A stretch of 43,499 bases of DNA from an uncultured Lachnospiraceae bacterium (GCA_905233695.1 CAJODN010000012.1:1-43499), one strand, 5' to 3'. Numbered from the stretch's first letter, positions 24,367 through 33,941 are shown. Numbers and translations: made by a program. Notes: generated by a model from the letters alone, not told the origin.

Positions 24367-26814
24367 ATGTCTGTTAATGATAAGGACTATGTATTTGGAC
24401 TTGATATAGGAACCCGTAATGTTGTGGGTACTGTTGGTTATGATACGGAAGACGGCTTCCACGTTGTGGGTCAGTACAGTGAGGAGCATGTATCACGCGC
24501 CATGATTGACGGTCAGATTCACGACATTCAGAAGGTTGCGGTTACAATTGAGAATGTTAAGAAGGCTCTTGAAGACAAGCTTAAGATTAAGCTTGAAAAT
24601 GTATGTATCGCAGCCGCAGGTCGTGTGCTCCGTACAATTACAACGAGGGTTGAATATGATTATGATGAAGAGACTGTTGTAACGGGCGAGGATCTTCATA
24701 CTCTTGATTTACTTGGAATAGATCAAGCGCAAAGTATGCTTAAAGAGAATTCCGACGATAAGTATAAATATTACTGTGTTGGATATTCTGTTATGAAGTA
24801 CTATCTTAACGGTGAGATATTTACAGCTCTTGAAGGTCATAAGGCCAATAAGATAGAGGAAGTTATTATTGTAACATTTCTTCCTGAGGACGTTGTGGAC
24901 GGACTCTATTCTGCTGTTGAGAAGGCAGGACTTAAGGTTGCAAATCTTACCTTGGAGCCTATTGCGGCAATTAACGTTGCTATCCCCGAGAACTTCAGGA
25001 TGCTTAATATTGCACTTATCGATGTGGGGGCCGGAACAAGCGATATCTGTATTACGAGAGACGGAAGTATAATTGCTTACGGAATGATTCCCTATGCGGG
25101 TGACGAGCTTACGGAAGCAATCGTACATGAATATCTGGTTGACTTCGCAATGGCTGAGCATATCAAGAAGACTTCTTCAGAAGAGAAGGAAGTTACTTAC
25201 GACGATATTATGGGACTTAGTCACACAATTCCGTCTAAGGATGTGTGGAAGCTTATCGATCCCATTAAGGAGAAAATGGCTGACGCTGTTGCCGAGAAGA
25301 TTATTGAACTTAACGGTGATAAGCCCGTGTCAGCGGCATTTGTAGTAGGCGGTGGCGGAAGAATTCACGGCTTTACGGATGCCCTTGCCAAGAAGCTTGA
25401 TATCGTAAAAGAGCGTGTGGCAATCCGCGGTGAAGAGGTTATGAAGGATATTATATTCGAATCCAACGATTTGTCCAAGGATTCGCTTATCGTAACTCCT
25501 GTCGGTATTTGTCTTAATTATTATGAACAGAAGAATAACTTCATCATGATACATTTTAATGATGAACTTATGAAGCTATACGATAACGGTCATCTTACTG
25601 TTGTTGATGCTGCTATGCAGGCGGGCTGGGATACGGACGAGCTTTTCCCGAGACGTGGTAAGGAGATTCATTATACTGTTAACGGTGTGTCTCGTATGGC
25701 GAGAGGTCAGGAGGGCGAGTCTGCCATTGTTAAAATGAACGACCACATAGTAGGTCTCAACACTCCACTTGAGCCTAATTCATACATTACCATTGAAGCA
25801 TCCACAGAGGGCGGAAATGCTAAGCTTACAATCGAACAGCTTGAGGAATTCACAGCTGAATCCGTTAACTTCGTAGTGTGCGGTAAGAGAGTTACATGTC
25901 CGAAGTTCGTAGAGGTTAACGGTAAGCTTGAACCTTCCAATTATGAGATTAAGGAAGGTGATGAGATTGAGACAAGAAGCTTCTATACGGTAGGCCAGAT
26001 TGCTGAATTTATGGACGTGGAAATAGATGAAGAATATCAGATTCTTGTCAATAACCGTGTGGCTGATAAGGACGCTCTCGTATATGAGAATTTCAGCGTT
26101 GACTGGACGCTCACGGGCTACGGTGCAACGGAAGGTGAAGGCGGAGATACAATCGTCGGTGGAATGAAAGAGAATGAAGGCATTTCTGATGGTTCAGACA
26201 ATGCTGAGGCTACAGAAGAGAACGAGGCAAAGGACGGAACGGATATGCTTGACGTACCTGAGCCTGAGATAGACAATCTCGTTGATGAGATAATAGAGGA
26301 CGCGACGGAAGAAGTTGCAGAAGAAAAAGCGGAAGAGACACCTGAGGAAGCCTCTGAAGAGGCAGACGACGCGACGGAAGAAGTTGCAGAAGAAAAAGCG
26401 GAAGAGACATCTGAGGAAGCCTCTGAAGAGGCAGACGATGCGACAGAAGATGTTGTTGATGAGAACTCAGATTACGACGAGACTCTTAACGATACATTCG
26501 ACAACAAACCGGAGACTGGTATTCCCCATACTCCTAAGGCGGGCGTTGATCCATTAAGCGAAGAGGAATACAAGAATAAGTTCGGCGACGACACTGTATC
26601 AATTCCTCTGAGTGTTGTTGTTAACGGCCAGCCTGTTTTATTAAAGGGCAAGGATAAATACGTATTCGTAGATGTATTTGACGCAATTGATTTCGACACA
26701 AGAGACTCAAGAGGTCGCGCGATTGTTACACTGCTTAACGGTGAGAGATGCGGCTATTCTGACAGACTTAAAGTGGGCGATAAGATTGATATTTATTGGA
26801 AGGATCTGAAATAG
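24367..26814 (+). CDS. FtsA/PilM-like actin-fold ATPase with repeat-containing linker
   Basis: An 815-residue cytoplasmic protein. The N-terminal actin-like ATPase (about 1-370) shows phosphate 1 motif FGLDIGTRNVVGTV, phosphate 2 IDVGAGTSDI and adenosine motif VVGGGGRI, as in FtsA/PilM/SHS2 proteins. It continues with several small beta-rich segments (about 400-590), an acidic linker of about 100 residues holding two exact-length 23-residue repeats, and a C-terminal beta-grasp-like segment (about 730-815). It is far longer than FtsA (about 420). Likely role: cell-division or envelope-assembly scaffold; this is inference. The stop codon overlaps the GTG start of the next gene by one base. Confidence 0.8.
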   Translation: MSVNDKDYVFGLDIGTRNVVGTVGYDTEDGFHVVGQYSEEHVSRAMIDGQIHDIQKVAVTIENVKKALEDKLKIKLENVCIAAAGRVLRTITTRVEYDYDEETVVTGEDLHTLDLLGIDQAQSMLKENSDDKYKYYCVGYSVMKYYLNGEIFTALEGHKANKIEEVIIVTFLPEDVVDGLYSAVEKAGLKVANLTLEPIAAINVAIPENFRMLNIALIDVGAGTSDICITRDGSIIAYGMIPYAGDELTEAIVHEYLVDFAMAEHIKKTSSEEKEVTYDDIMGLSHTIPSKDVWKLIDPIKEKMADAVAEKIIELNGDKPVSAAFVVGGGGRIHGFTDALAKKLDIVKERVAIRGEEVMKDIIFESNDLSKDSLIVTPVGICLNYYEQKNNFIMIHFNDELMKLYDNGHLTVVDAAMQAGWDTDELFPRRGKEIHYTVNGVSRMARGQEGESAIVKMNDHIVGLNTPLEPNSYITIEASTEGGNAKLTIEQLEEFTAESVNFVVCGKRVTCPKFVEVNGKLEPSNYEIKEGDEIETRSFYTVGQIAEFMDVEIDEEYQILVNNRVADKDALVYENFSVDWTLTGYGATEGEGGDTIVGGMKENEGISDGSDNAEATEENEAKDGTDMLDVPEPEIDNLVDEIIEDATEEVAEEKAEETPEEASEEADDATEEVAEEKAEETSEEASEEADDATEDVVDENSDYDETLNDTFDNKPETGIPHTPKAGVDPLSEEEYKNKFGDDTVSIPLSVVVNGQPVLLKGKDKYVFVDVFDAIDFDTRDSRGRAIVTLLNGERCGYSDRLKVGDKIDIYWKDLK
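26299..26436 (+). repeat. Two 69-bp tandem repeats in the FtsA-like gene
   Basis: The 69-bp unit starting GACGCGACGGAAG (26299) repeats at 26368 with one visible difference (cacctgag / catctgag), and a third partial copy begins at 26437. Each codes an acidic Glu/Ala-rich 23-residue segment (ATEEVAEEKAEET...). Near identity at the DNA level means recent duplication, so copy number may vary between strains. Confidence 0.9.
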
Positions 26815-27611
26815 TGGAAATGTTCTCGATAGCATCAAGTAGTGATGGCAATTCAATTTGTGTAGGATCAGGTGATTGTCACATACTTATTGATGCAGGC
26901 ATATCATGCAAAAGGATTATTGAAGGACTGGATTATTATAATCATTCGATAGATGATATTAAGGCGATTCTCGTTACCCATGAACACAGTGATCATATCA
27001 AGGGTATTGGCGTTGTGTCTCGTAAGTACAATATTCCTATTTACACAACCATGGGTACTTGGCAAGGCATAATGAGTTGTTCCGGCATGGGCAAGATAGA
27101 AGAATCACTTTTTCATGACGTTAGATATGATGAGACATTTCGTATAGGACCGTTCACGATAGATCCGTTTAGGACAAGTCATGATGCGAATCAACCTGTG
27201 GACTATGTAATAACGGACGGTGAGAAGCGTGTCGCTGTTGTTACGGATCTTGGCGTATATGATGACTATACCGTTGAGAAACTCCGGGATCTTAATGCGA
27301 TTCTTCTTGAAGCTAATTATGACTATCATATGCTTCAGGTGGGGCCGTATCAGACCTGGCTTAAGAAGAGAGTTAACGGAGACAAAGGACACTTATCCAA
27401 TGAGATGTCTGCCAATCTACTTTGCGAGATAGCTAACGACAACCTGTCCCACGTAATGCTTGGACATATAAGTAAGGATAATAATGTGCCTGAGTTGGCA
27501 CATGAGACCTTTAGATGTGAGATTAAGCTTAGTGACACACCCTACGAACCGGACGATTTCAAGATACTGTGCGCGCCGAGGAAAGAGGTGTCGGAGCGGA
27601 TAGTAGTATAG
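26814..27611 (+). CDS. MBL-fold metallo-hydrolase, WalJ/YycJ-like
   Basis: About 265 residues. The metallo-beta-lactamase signature is THEHSDHIKG, with further metal ligands in SHDA and TDLG. Closest by pattern to YycJ/WalJ, a cytoplasmic MBL protein linked to the WalRK cell-wall regulon and a proposed 5' exonuclease. I chose GTG at 26814, which shares a G with the previous stop (TAGTG) and has GGAAGG ten bases upstream; TTG 26796 and ATG 26820 are alternatives. Coupled to the FtsA-like gene. Confidence 0.88.
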   Translation: MEMFSIASSSDGNSICVGSGDCHILIDAGISCKRIIEGLDYYNHSIDDIKAILVTHEHSDHIKGIGVVSRKYNIPIYTTMGTWQGIMSCSGMGKIEESLFHDVRYDETFRIGPFTIDPFRTSHDANQPVDYVITDGEKRVAVVTDLGVYDDYTVEKLRDLNAILLEANYDYHMLQVGPYQTWLKKRVNGDKGHLSNEMSANLLCEIANDNLSHVMLGHISKDNNVPELAHETFRCEIKLSDTPYEPDDFKILCAPRKEVSERIVV

Positions 27612-27623
27612 AAAGGACACCCC

Positions 27624-27896
27624 ATGGAAAGAATAATAATAACTGTAGTCGGCAAAGATACCGTCGGCATCATTGCAAAGGTAAGCACATATCTTGCGAA
27701 TATTGATGTTAATATTCTTGATATATCCCAGACAATTGTGTCCGGTTTTTTCAATATGCTTATGGTCGCTGACAGAGCAGACAGTACAGTTGATTTCAAT
27801 ACGTGCCAAGAAGAACTTTCTAAGCTTGGCGAAGAAATCGGCGTACAGATTAAGTGTCAAAAGGAAGAGATATTTGATATGATGCATCGCATCTAA
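27624..27896 (+). CDS. ACT-domain protein (UPF0237)
   Basis: A 90-residue single ACT domain (IIITVVGKDTVGIIAKVSTYLA, then NIDVNILDISQTIV), the small ligand-binding fold that usually senses amino acids. It is the standard partner of the UPF0210 gene that follows after 9 bp. Role unproven; a regulatory subunit of its neighbour is likely by gene order. Confidence 0.93.
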   Translation: MERIIITVVGKDTVGIIAKVSTYLANIDVNILDISQTIVSGFFNMLMVADRADSTVDFNTCQEELSKLGEEIGVQIKCQKEEIFDMMHRI

Positions 27897-27905
27897 GGGG
27901 CAATA

Positions 27906-29270
27906 ATGATTAACATTAATGAAGTATTAGAGACTAATGAGATGATTGAGCGAGAGAATCTCGATGTCAGAACAATCACAATAGGTATTAGCCTACTTGA
28001 TTGTATGACGGAGGATCTTTTAAAGCTCAATCAAAATATTTATAGCAAAATAACAAACGTTGCAGCCAAGTTATCGGATACTGCCGAGACGATAGAGAGG
28101 GAATATGGTATCCCCATTGTTAACAAAAGGATATCAGTGACGCCCATCGGTATAGTCGGTTCAAGTGCATGTAAGACAATTTCCGATTATGTATCTATAG
28201 CGAAGACAATGGATAGGGCGGCTGGAGAGGTCGGCGCTGATCTTATTGGTGGCTTCTCGGCTCTTGTAAGTAAGCATATGACAACTTCCGATGCAATGTT
28301 AATTAAGTCAATACCCGATGCTCTTACTTCAACTTCTCGTGTATGTTCGTCTGTTAATCTGGCATCGTCTCGGGAAGGTCTGAATATGGACGCCGTAAGA
28401 CTTATGGGTGAGATCCTTTTAGAGCTTGCCGATAAGAGTAAGGATAGGGATTCCGCTGATTGTATGAAGCTTGTGGTGTTCTGCAATGCCCCTGATGATA
28501 ACCCCTTTATGGCAGGAGCATTTCACGGGGTGACAGAGGGAGAATCTGTAATTAACGTCGGAGTATCAGGCCCCGGCGTTGTTAAGAAGGCTCTCGAATC
28601 TGTTCGGGGCGAGAGCTTCGAAGTGCTCTGCGAGACAATTAAGAAGACAGCATTTAAAGTAACGAGAGTGGGACAGCTTGTGGCGAAAGAGGCGTCTAAG
28701 ATTCTCGATATTCCATTTGGAATTGTTGACTTATCACTTGCACCGACTCCGGCAATCGGAGATTCCGTTGCGGATATATTATGTGAAATGGGACTTGAGC
28801 ACGCAGGTGCACCGGGAACAACTGCAGCGTTAGCACTCCTTAACGACCAGGTTAAGAAGGGTGGCGTTATGGCATCATCCTATGTGGGAGGTCTCTCCGG
28901 AGCATTTATTCCCGTGTCGGAAGATCAAGGTATGATTAACGCAGTAGAAGCAGGTGCAATAACACTTGAGAAATTAGAAGCAATGACATGCGTATGTTCC
29001 GTGGGACTTGACATGATAGCGATACCCGGTTCAACTCCTGCCACAACCATATCAGGAATCATCGCCGATGAAATGGCAATAGGAATGGTGAATCAGAAGA
29101 CAACCGCCGTTCGTCTCATACCTGTCATAGGTAAGGACGTAGGCGATACGGTAGAATTCGGCGGACTCTTCGGCTACGCACCGATTATGAGTGTCAATCA
29201 GTTCTCCTGTGCCGACTTTATTAATCGTGAAGGTCGTATTCCGAGACCGATACATAGCTTTAAGAATTAG
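27906..29270 (+). CDS. UPF0210 (PFL-like, DUF711) family protein
   Basis: A 454-residue protein of the UPF0210 family, distantly related to pyruvate formate-lyase-like barrels but without the glycyl-radical site. Gly-rich segments such as [26 protein letters not shown] and [21 protein letters not shown] are typical. Paired with an ACT protein, it may use or sense an amino-acid-derived ligand; no activity is established that I know of. Followed by a terminator at 29290-29340, where the defence island begins. Confidence 0.93.
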   Translation: MININEVLETNEMIERENLDVRTITIGISLLDCMTEDLLKLNQNIYSKITNVAAKLSDTAETIEREYGIPIVNKRISVTPIGIVGSSACKTISDYVSIAKTMDRAAGEVGADLIGGFSALVSKHMTTSDAMLIKSIPDALTSTSRVCSSVNLASSREGLNMDAVRLMGEILLELADKSKDRDSADCMKLVVFCNAPDDNPFMAGAFHGVTEGESVINVGVSGPGVVKKALESVRGESFEVLCETIKKTAFKVTRVGQLVAKEASKILDIPFGIVDLSLAPTPAIGDSVADILCEMGLEHAGAPGTTAALALLNDQVKKGGVMASSYVGGLSGAFIPVSEDQGMINAVEAGAITLEKLEAMTCVCSVGLDMIAIPGSTPATTISGIIADEMAIGMVNQKTTAVRLIPVIGKDVGDTVEFGGLFGYAPIMSVNQFSCADFINREGRIPRPIHSFKN

Positions 29271-29289
29271 GAGTTTAGAATATAAATAT

Positions 29290-29340
29290 GAGTGTTTGGC
29301 TTATAGAATAATCTCATTCTATAAGTCAGGCGCTCTTTTA
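29290..29340 (+). terminator. Rho-independent terminator after UPF0210
   Basis: CTTATAGAAT / ATTCTATAAG with loop AATCTC, extended by a lower GAGTG / CGCTC stem, then TTTTA. Confidence 0.8.
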
Positions 29341-29452
29341 ATTTGGTCAAACACCTCGCGAATGACTAAATTGAAGCCCTTGACGACTAAATTTAATCGG
29401 AGTATAATGAAGGCAAATCAATTTAGTCAAATAGACATAAAATGACTCAATT
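29340..29452 (+). promoter_or_regulatory. Fic/type I operon promoter flanked by two identical-design operators
   Basis: Promoter TTGACG (29380-29385), 17-bp spacer, TATAAT (29403-29408). Around it are five copies of the decamer TGACTAAATT or its complement. O1: AATTTGGTCA-N13-TGACTAAATT (29340-29372). O2: AATTTAGTCA-N13-TGACTCAATT (29420-29452). Both are 33-bp inverted pairs with starts 80 bp apart. A single copy (29384-29394) sits in the promoter spacer. This layout suggests cooperative or looping repression. Confidence 0.75.
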
Positions 29453-29473
29453 AAAGGCATGATGAGGTTATTA

Positions 29474-30523
29474 ATGAGGGATTATAATTATAAAGAAAAG
29501 TGGACTGAATTACTCACTCCCGATATTGTGAAGAAACTTACATTGATTAATGAATATAAGGGTGAACAGCGTTTATTTATTGAGGCTCACAAGGATGAGT
29601 TAAAACAGTTGGTTGAAATAGCAAAAATCCAAAGCACTGAGGCGTCTAATAGGATTGAGGGAATCAGTACATCTAATGACAGAATAAAGAGTCTGGTTCA
29701 GGAGAAGACAACGCCGAGAGACCGTGACGAGTCGGAAATAGCCGGCTATAGAGACGTGCTTAATACTATTCATGAGAACTATGATTACATTCCGATAGAT
29801 GCGAGTTATTTTTTGCAGTTGCATAGAGATATGTGTAAATTCGTTGGAAATGTTGATGGTGGAAGGTTTAAAACAGGAGATAATATCATTCAAGAAACTG
29901 ATGAATTGGGAAATGAACATGTTCGATTTCGGCCTGTACCGGCATGGGAGACGCCTACAGCAATTAATGAATTATGTAGCGCATATCAAGAAGCAAAAAT
30001 GGAAGTGGATCCGTTGATCTTAAGTAATATGTTTGTTCTTGATTTTTTGTGCATACATCCGTTTAATGATGGAAACGGAAGGATGAGTCGTTTGTTGACA
30101 CTTCTTCTTTTATATCAGTCCGGGTTTATTGTTGGAAAGTATATAAGTATAGAAAAGATTATAGAAGAGTCAAAAGAGACATACTACGAAGCCCTTCAGG
30201 ATAGTTCCGTTAATTGGCATGACAATGAAAATGATTATAAACCATTTGTGAATTATATGCTTGGTGTAATTGTTAGTGCATACAAAGAGTTTGAATCTCG
30301 TGTAAAACTATTGACAAATCCAAATGTATCGAAGTCTGATCGTATTCGAGAAATAATAAAGAACCATCTTGGAATGATAACGAAGGCAGAACTACTGGAA
30401 ATGAATCCGGACATCAGTGATACCACGGTCCAAAGAACTCTTGCTGATTTGCTAAAAAGAGGAGAGATTGAGAAAATCAGTGGTGGGCGTTATACTAAAT
30501 ACACATGGAATGGGGAGGAGTAG
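29474..30523 (+). CDS. Fic-family protein with C-terminal winged helix
   Basis: About 349 residues. The Fic active-site motif HPFNDGNGRMSR (His195) marks a nucleotide-transferring (usually AMPylating) enzyme. The inhibitory helix motif SNRIEG (Glu62) near the N-terminus indicates the self-inhibited class in which helix and core are in one chain. The C-terminal ~70 residues (EIIKNHLGMITKAELLEMNP, then TTVQRTLADLLKRGEIEK) form a winged helix, so it could bind the decamer operators upstream. I prefer ATG 29474 (preceded by GAGG); ATGs at 29459 and 29462 are alternatives. It leads the restriction operon; hsdM follows at once. Confidence 0.88.
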   Translation: MRDYNYKEKWTELLTPDIVKKLTLINEYKGEQRLFIEAHKDELKQLVEIAKIQSTEASNRIEGISTSNDRIKSLVQEKTTPRDRDESEIAGYRDVLNTIHENYDYIPIDASYFLQLHRDMCKFVGNVDGGRFKTGDNIIQETDELGNEHVRFRPVPAWETPTAINELCSAYQEAKMEVDPLILSNMFVLDFLCIHPFNDGNGRMSRLLTLLLLYQSGFIVGKYISIEKIIEESKETYYEALQDSSVNWHDNENDYKPFVNYMLGVIVSAYKEFESRVKLLTNPNVSKSDRIREIIKNHLGMITKAELLEMNPDISDTTVQRTLADLLKRGEIEKISGGRYTKYTWNGEE

Positions 30524-30526
30524 TAA

Positions 30527-32032
30527 GTGATTACAGGTGAATTAAAAAATAAAATTGATGGACTATGGGATGTGTTTGCTGCAGGAGGGCTGGTAAATCC
30601 TCTTGATGTAATAGAACAAATTACATATCTAATGTTTATCAGAGATTTGGATGATGTAGATAAAAGAAAAGAAAAAGAAAGTGCTATGCTTGGACTTCCT
30701 TATCACAGTATCTTTGAAGGGGAAGTAAAAATCGGAGATCGTTCAATTGATGGAACGCAGTTAAAGTGGTCTGTATTCCATGACTTCCCGGCCGGAAGAA
30801 TGTACACGGTAATGCAAGAATGGGTATTTCCGTTTATTAAGAATCTTCACAGTGATAATAATAGCGCCTATTCAAAATATATGGATGATGCTATATTTAA
30901 GCTTCCGACACCACTTCTTCTATCGAAGGTTGTGGATTCTTTGGATGAAATATATGACCTTATGAATAAGTCGCAGAGTCAGGATGTAAGGGGAGATGTA
31001 TACGAGTATCTGCTTAATAAAATTGCATCTGCCGGAAGAAATGGACAGTTTAGAACGCCACGTCATATTATTCGTATGATGGTTGAAATGATAGATCCGA
31101 AGGCAAATGATGTGATATGTGATCCTGCCTGTGGTACATCGGGATTTCTTGTCTCTGCGGCGGAGTATTTGAAAGAAACAAAGAAGGAAGAAATATTCTT
31201 TGATAAAGACAAAAAAGAGCACTATATGAATACTATGTTCAATGGATTTGATATGGACAGAACTATGCTTCGTATTGGCGCCATGAATATGATGACGCAC
31301 GGAATAGATAATCCGTTTATTGAGTATCGTGATAGTTTATCTGATCAGAATACAGATCATGATAAGTATTCTGTAATACTTGCCAATCCGCCTTTTAAGG
31401 GCAGCCTTGATTATGATGTAGTGTCAGCAGATTTGCTTAAGGTATGTAAGACTAAGAAGACGGAGCTGCTTTTCTTGGCACTGTTTCTTCGCATGTTAAA
31501 AGTTGGCGGAAGATGTGCATGTATTGTCCCGGATGGAGTTCTTTTTGGCTCATCGAAGGCACATAAAGATATTAGAAAACAGATAGTAGAAGAGAATAGA
31601 TTGGAAGCAGTTATTTCTATGCCGTCAGGAGTTTTCAAACCCTATGCCGGTGTATCTACTGCTATACTTATTTTTACCAAGACAGGTCACGGTGGAACCG
31701 ATAATGTGTGGTTCTATGACATGACGGCAGATGGTTATAGCTTGGATGATAAGCGTACACCTGTTGATGATAATGATGTTCCGGATATAATCGAGAGATT
31801 CAAGAATCTTGATAAGGAATCGGATAGAAAGCGTACAGAGAAATCATTCATGGTTCCGAAGAAGGATATAGAAGAGAACGACTATGAACTTTCTATCAAT
31901 AAGTATAAGGAAATAGAATATGTTCCAATCGAATACCCGTCAACATCTGAAATTATTGCTAACATTCGTGAAATTGAGGCTGAGATTGGTAAGGAAATGG
32001 ACGAGCTGGAGAAGCTACTGAAGGAGAAATAA
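30527..32032 (+). CDS. hsdM: Type I restriction-modification methyltransferase subunit
   Basis: A 501-residue N6-adenine DNA methylase. An N-terminal helical HsdM domain precedes the catalytic core with the AdoMet motif DPACGTSGFL and the catalytic NPPF (Asn287-Phe290). Start codon is GTG with GGGGAGGAG six bases upstream, straight after a double stop of the Fic gene. It works as M2S with HsdS to methylate, and with HsdR to cut unmodified DNA. Intact by length and motifs. Confidence 0.95.
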   Translation: MITGELKNKIDGLWDVFAAGGLVNPLDVIEQITYLMFIRDLDDVDKRKEKESAMLGLPYHSIFEGEVKIGDRSIDGTQLKWSVFHDFPAGRMYTVMQEWVFPFIKNLHSDNNSAYSKYMDDAIFKLPTPLLLSKVVDSLDEIYDLMNKSQSQDVRGDVYEYLLNKIASAGRNGQFRTPRHIIRMMVEMIDPKANDVICDPACGTSGFLVSAAEYLKETKKEEIFFDKDKKEHYMNTMFNGFDMDRTMLRIGAMNMMTHGIDNPFIEYRDSLSDQNTDHDKYSVILANPPFKGSLDYDVVSADLLKVCKTKKTELLFLALFLRMLKVGGRCACIVPDGVLFGSSKAHKDIRKQIVEENRLEAVISMPSGVFKPYAGVSTAILIFTKTGHGGTDNVWFYDMTADGYSLDDKRTPVDDNDVPDIIERFKNLDKESDRKRTEKSFMVPKKDIEENDYELSINKYKEIEYVPIEYPSTSEIIANIREIEAEIGKEMDELEKLLKEK

Positions 32033-32037
32033 AGTAT

Positions 32038-32578
32038 ATGGGAAATGACAAGATACAATTGTTTGAAGATCAACCCATAAGGACAGCATGGGTTGAGGAT
32101 GAAGAAGAATGGTATTTCTCAATAGTTGATGTTGTTCAAATTTTAACTGAAAGTGCGGATGGCAGGAAATACTGGAATAAGCTAAAACAAAGGCTAAAAG
32201 AAGAAGGAAGTCAACTGGTGACAAATTGTCACCAGTTGAAAATGACAGCTCAGGATGGTAAAAAAGATATACGGATGTGGCAAATACAGAGCAACTGTTA
32301 CGTATTATACAATCTATAATATGTCTACCCTAGAGCTTGTCCTTAATATGCTTGCTGAAGCCACCACAACAGAGATTTCCAAAGAAAAGAAGCCGGAAAC
32401 TTTTGAAGAAAATCAGATTGTGGCGAATATGGGAGGTTCTGCAGCGGGTGAGGCGAGACAGGCGGTTGAAAAGAGAACGGGTAAATCGGTCATTACAAAT
32501 AAGAACGCAACAGAATTACAGGACTTGGTTACTGAGTTGATAGAAAGTGATATGAAAGAATATAAAAATAATAGGTAA
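32038..32578 (+). pseudogene. Broken DinD/BRO-N-type gene
   Basis: Three pieces of one protein lie in three frames. The BRO-N start (IRTAWVEDEEEWYFSIVDVV) reads from 32038. TDVANTEQLLRIIQSI reads only in another frame at 32271-32318. The C-terminal part (MSTLELVLNMLAEATTTEIS onward) reads in the third frame from 32321. Intact DNA-damage-inducible protein D relatives have about 100 more residues between the last two, so there is a frameshift plus an internal deletion. Such genes are frequent riders in type I restriction loci. Confidence 0.75.
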
Positions 32579-32623
32579 ATTGAGATTTATCGAGGTGTTG
32601 TGGAAAGTTAGAAGGTCTATCAG

Positions 32624-32806
32624 ATGCGAAGGGGCTTGAAAAGGGGGAGCAAATATAACCCCTATTTTAAAATGGTCGAATTCGACCACTTTAAATCAGA
32701 GGCAGGTTTTGAGGAGCACTTTGAAATATTGAATGAAATAGAAGAATATCAAATGAATACTCTAAATGAAGCAGAGTTGATTGAAGATAAAAAGAAAGAA
32801 TTATAG
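32624..32806 (+). pseudogene. Short remnant of a KilA-N-type gene
   Basis: A 60-codon frame whose first half (KYNPYFKMVEFDHFKSEAGF) resembles the segment before the core of KilA-N phage-type proteins, where NPxFxxxEFDxFxxEAG usually leads on to a KWIE...GRYGGTYAHKDIA core. That core is missing, and the rest is a short Glu-rich helix. It lies between the DinD wreck and hsdS. It could still be translated, but looks like deletion debris. Assignment is by remembered pattern only. Confidence 0.5.
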
Positions 32807-32815
32807 GGATAATAG

Positions 32816-33898
32816 ATGGAGATTGAATTAAAAAAGCTAGGGGAGATAACTACTGGAAACACACCTAGTAAAAAAGAGGAAAGTTATTGGGATTCCGAGG
32901 ATATCTGTTTTGTTAAGCCAGATGGAATAGCTGAAGAAGGAATAACTATAATTAATGATTCGTCAGAGTATATATCAGAGAATGCACGAAGTAAGGCTAG
33001 GGTAGCATCTAAAGACGCTGTATTTGTTACATGTATTGGTAGTATTGGGAAGATAGGTATAGCTGATGCTGGTGACTATGCTTTTAATCAACAGATAAAT
33101 GTTATAGAGCCAAACGAAAGAGTTTTACCGCGTTATTTAGCTTATAATCTTTTATATTCAAAGCCAAGACTTGAGGCTATCGCAAATGCCCCTGTGGTTC
33201 CGATAATTAACAAAACACAATTCGGAGACTTTATATTAAGTATTGACGAAGATAAAACGAAACAGGCTGAAATTGTGTCTGTGTTAGATAAATTAGCAGG
33301 AATTATAGAATCGCGAAAAAGGGAATTAGAGTCATTTGATGAGCTCATCAAAGCCCGATTTGTCGAGCTCTTTGGAGGTATAAGGGAAGAGCAATTACTA
33401 GGTGAAATATCGGAATTTGTTACAGTTGGTATAGCGAACTCGGCAACTCATGCATATGCAGAATCGGGTGTTCCAATGTTGAGAAATCAGAATATAAAAG
33501 AAAATTATCTGGATGATTCTGATCTAATATATATAAAACCAGAATTTGCGGCCAAGTATGACTTAAAAAAACTGAAAGAAAACGATATTATAGCTATGAG
33601 AACAGGGTATCCAGGTGTTGCATGCTTGGTTCCTAAGAAATATGAGGGATGTCAGACTTTTACGACATTAATAGTTCGTTTAAAGGCTGATAATAATCCT
33701 AGTTATGTATGTAGTTATATTAATTCAGATTTAGGTAAGAGATTCATTGAATCTGAAAAAGTTGGTGTTGCTCAGCAGAATGTGGGAGCTAAATCATTGG
33801 CGCAAATGCCTATAAAGATTGCACCTAAAGAACTTCAAGATGAGTATGCTGATTTTGTAAAACAAGTCGACAAATCAAAATTTGTAAAAGCAGCGTAA
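32816..33898 (+). CDS. hsdS: Type I restriction specificity subunit, shortened C-terminus
   Basis: A 360-residue DNA-recognition subunit with two target-recognition domains (about 1-150 and 195-335), each giving one half of a bipartite site, joined by a helical spacer (KQAEIVSVLDKLAGIIESRKRE). The second conserved helix at the C-terminus normally runs about 25 residues past QVDKSK; here it stops at KFVKAA. Such shortened forms can still pair as half-symmetric subunits, but the loss may weaken assembly. No second or inverted hsdS copy is nearby, so no shufflon is seen. Confidence 0.92.
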   Translation: MEIELKKLGEITTGNTPSKKEESYWDSEDICFVKPDGIAEEGITIINDSSEYISENARSKARVASKDAVFVTCIGSIGKIGIADAGDYAFNQQINVIEPNERVLPRYLAYNLLYSKPRLEAIANAPVVPIINKTQFGDFILSIDEDKTKQAEIVSVLDKLAGIIESRKRELESFDELIKARFVELFGGIREEQLLGEISEFVTVGIANSATHAYAESGVPMLRNQNIKENYLDDSDLIYIKPEFAAKYDLKKLKENDIIAMRTGYPGVACLVPKKYEGCQTFTTLIVRLKADNNPSYVCSYINSDLGKRFIESEKVGVAQQNVGAKSLAQMPIKIAPKELQDEYADFVKQVDKSKFVKAA

Positions 33899-33941
33899 TT
33901 GTATTATATTCTTTATAGAGAAATAATAAGGGGAAGGTCTT

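Noticed and set aside
26210-26557. Open frames on other frames of the acidic linker
   Set aside because: They are repeat-driven shadows (Arg/Lys- or Leu/Pro-rich) of the FtsA-like gene.
32255-32578. Separate gene of 107 codons after hsdM
   Set aside because: Its first 20 codons are out-of-frame BRO-N/DinD sequence and only the part from 32321 resembles DinD, so it is a piece of one broken gene.
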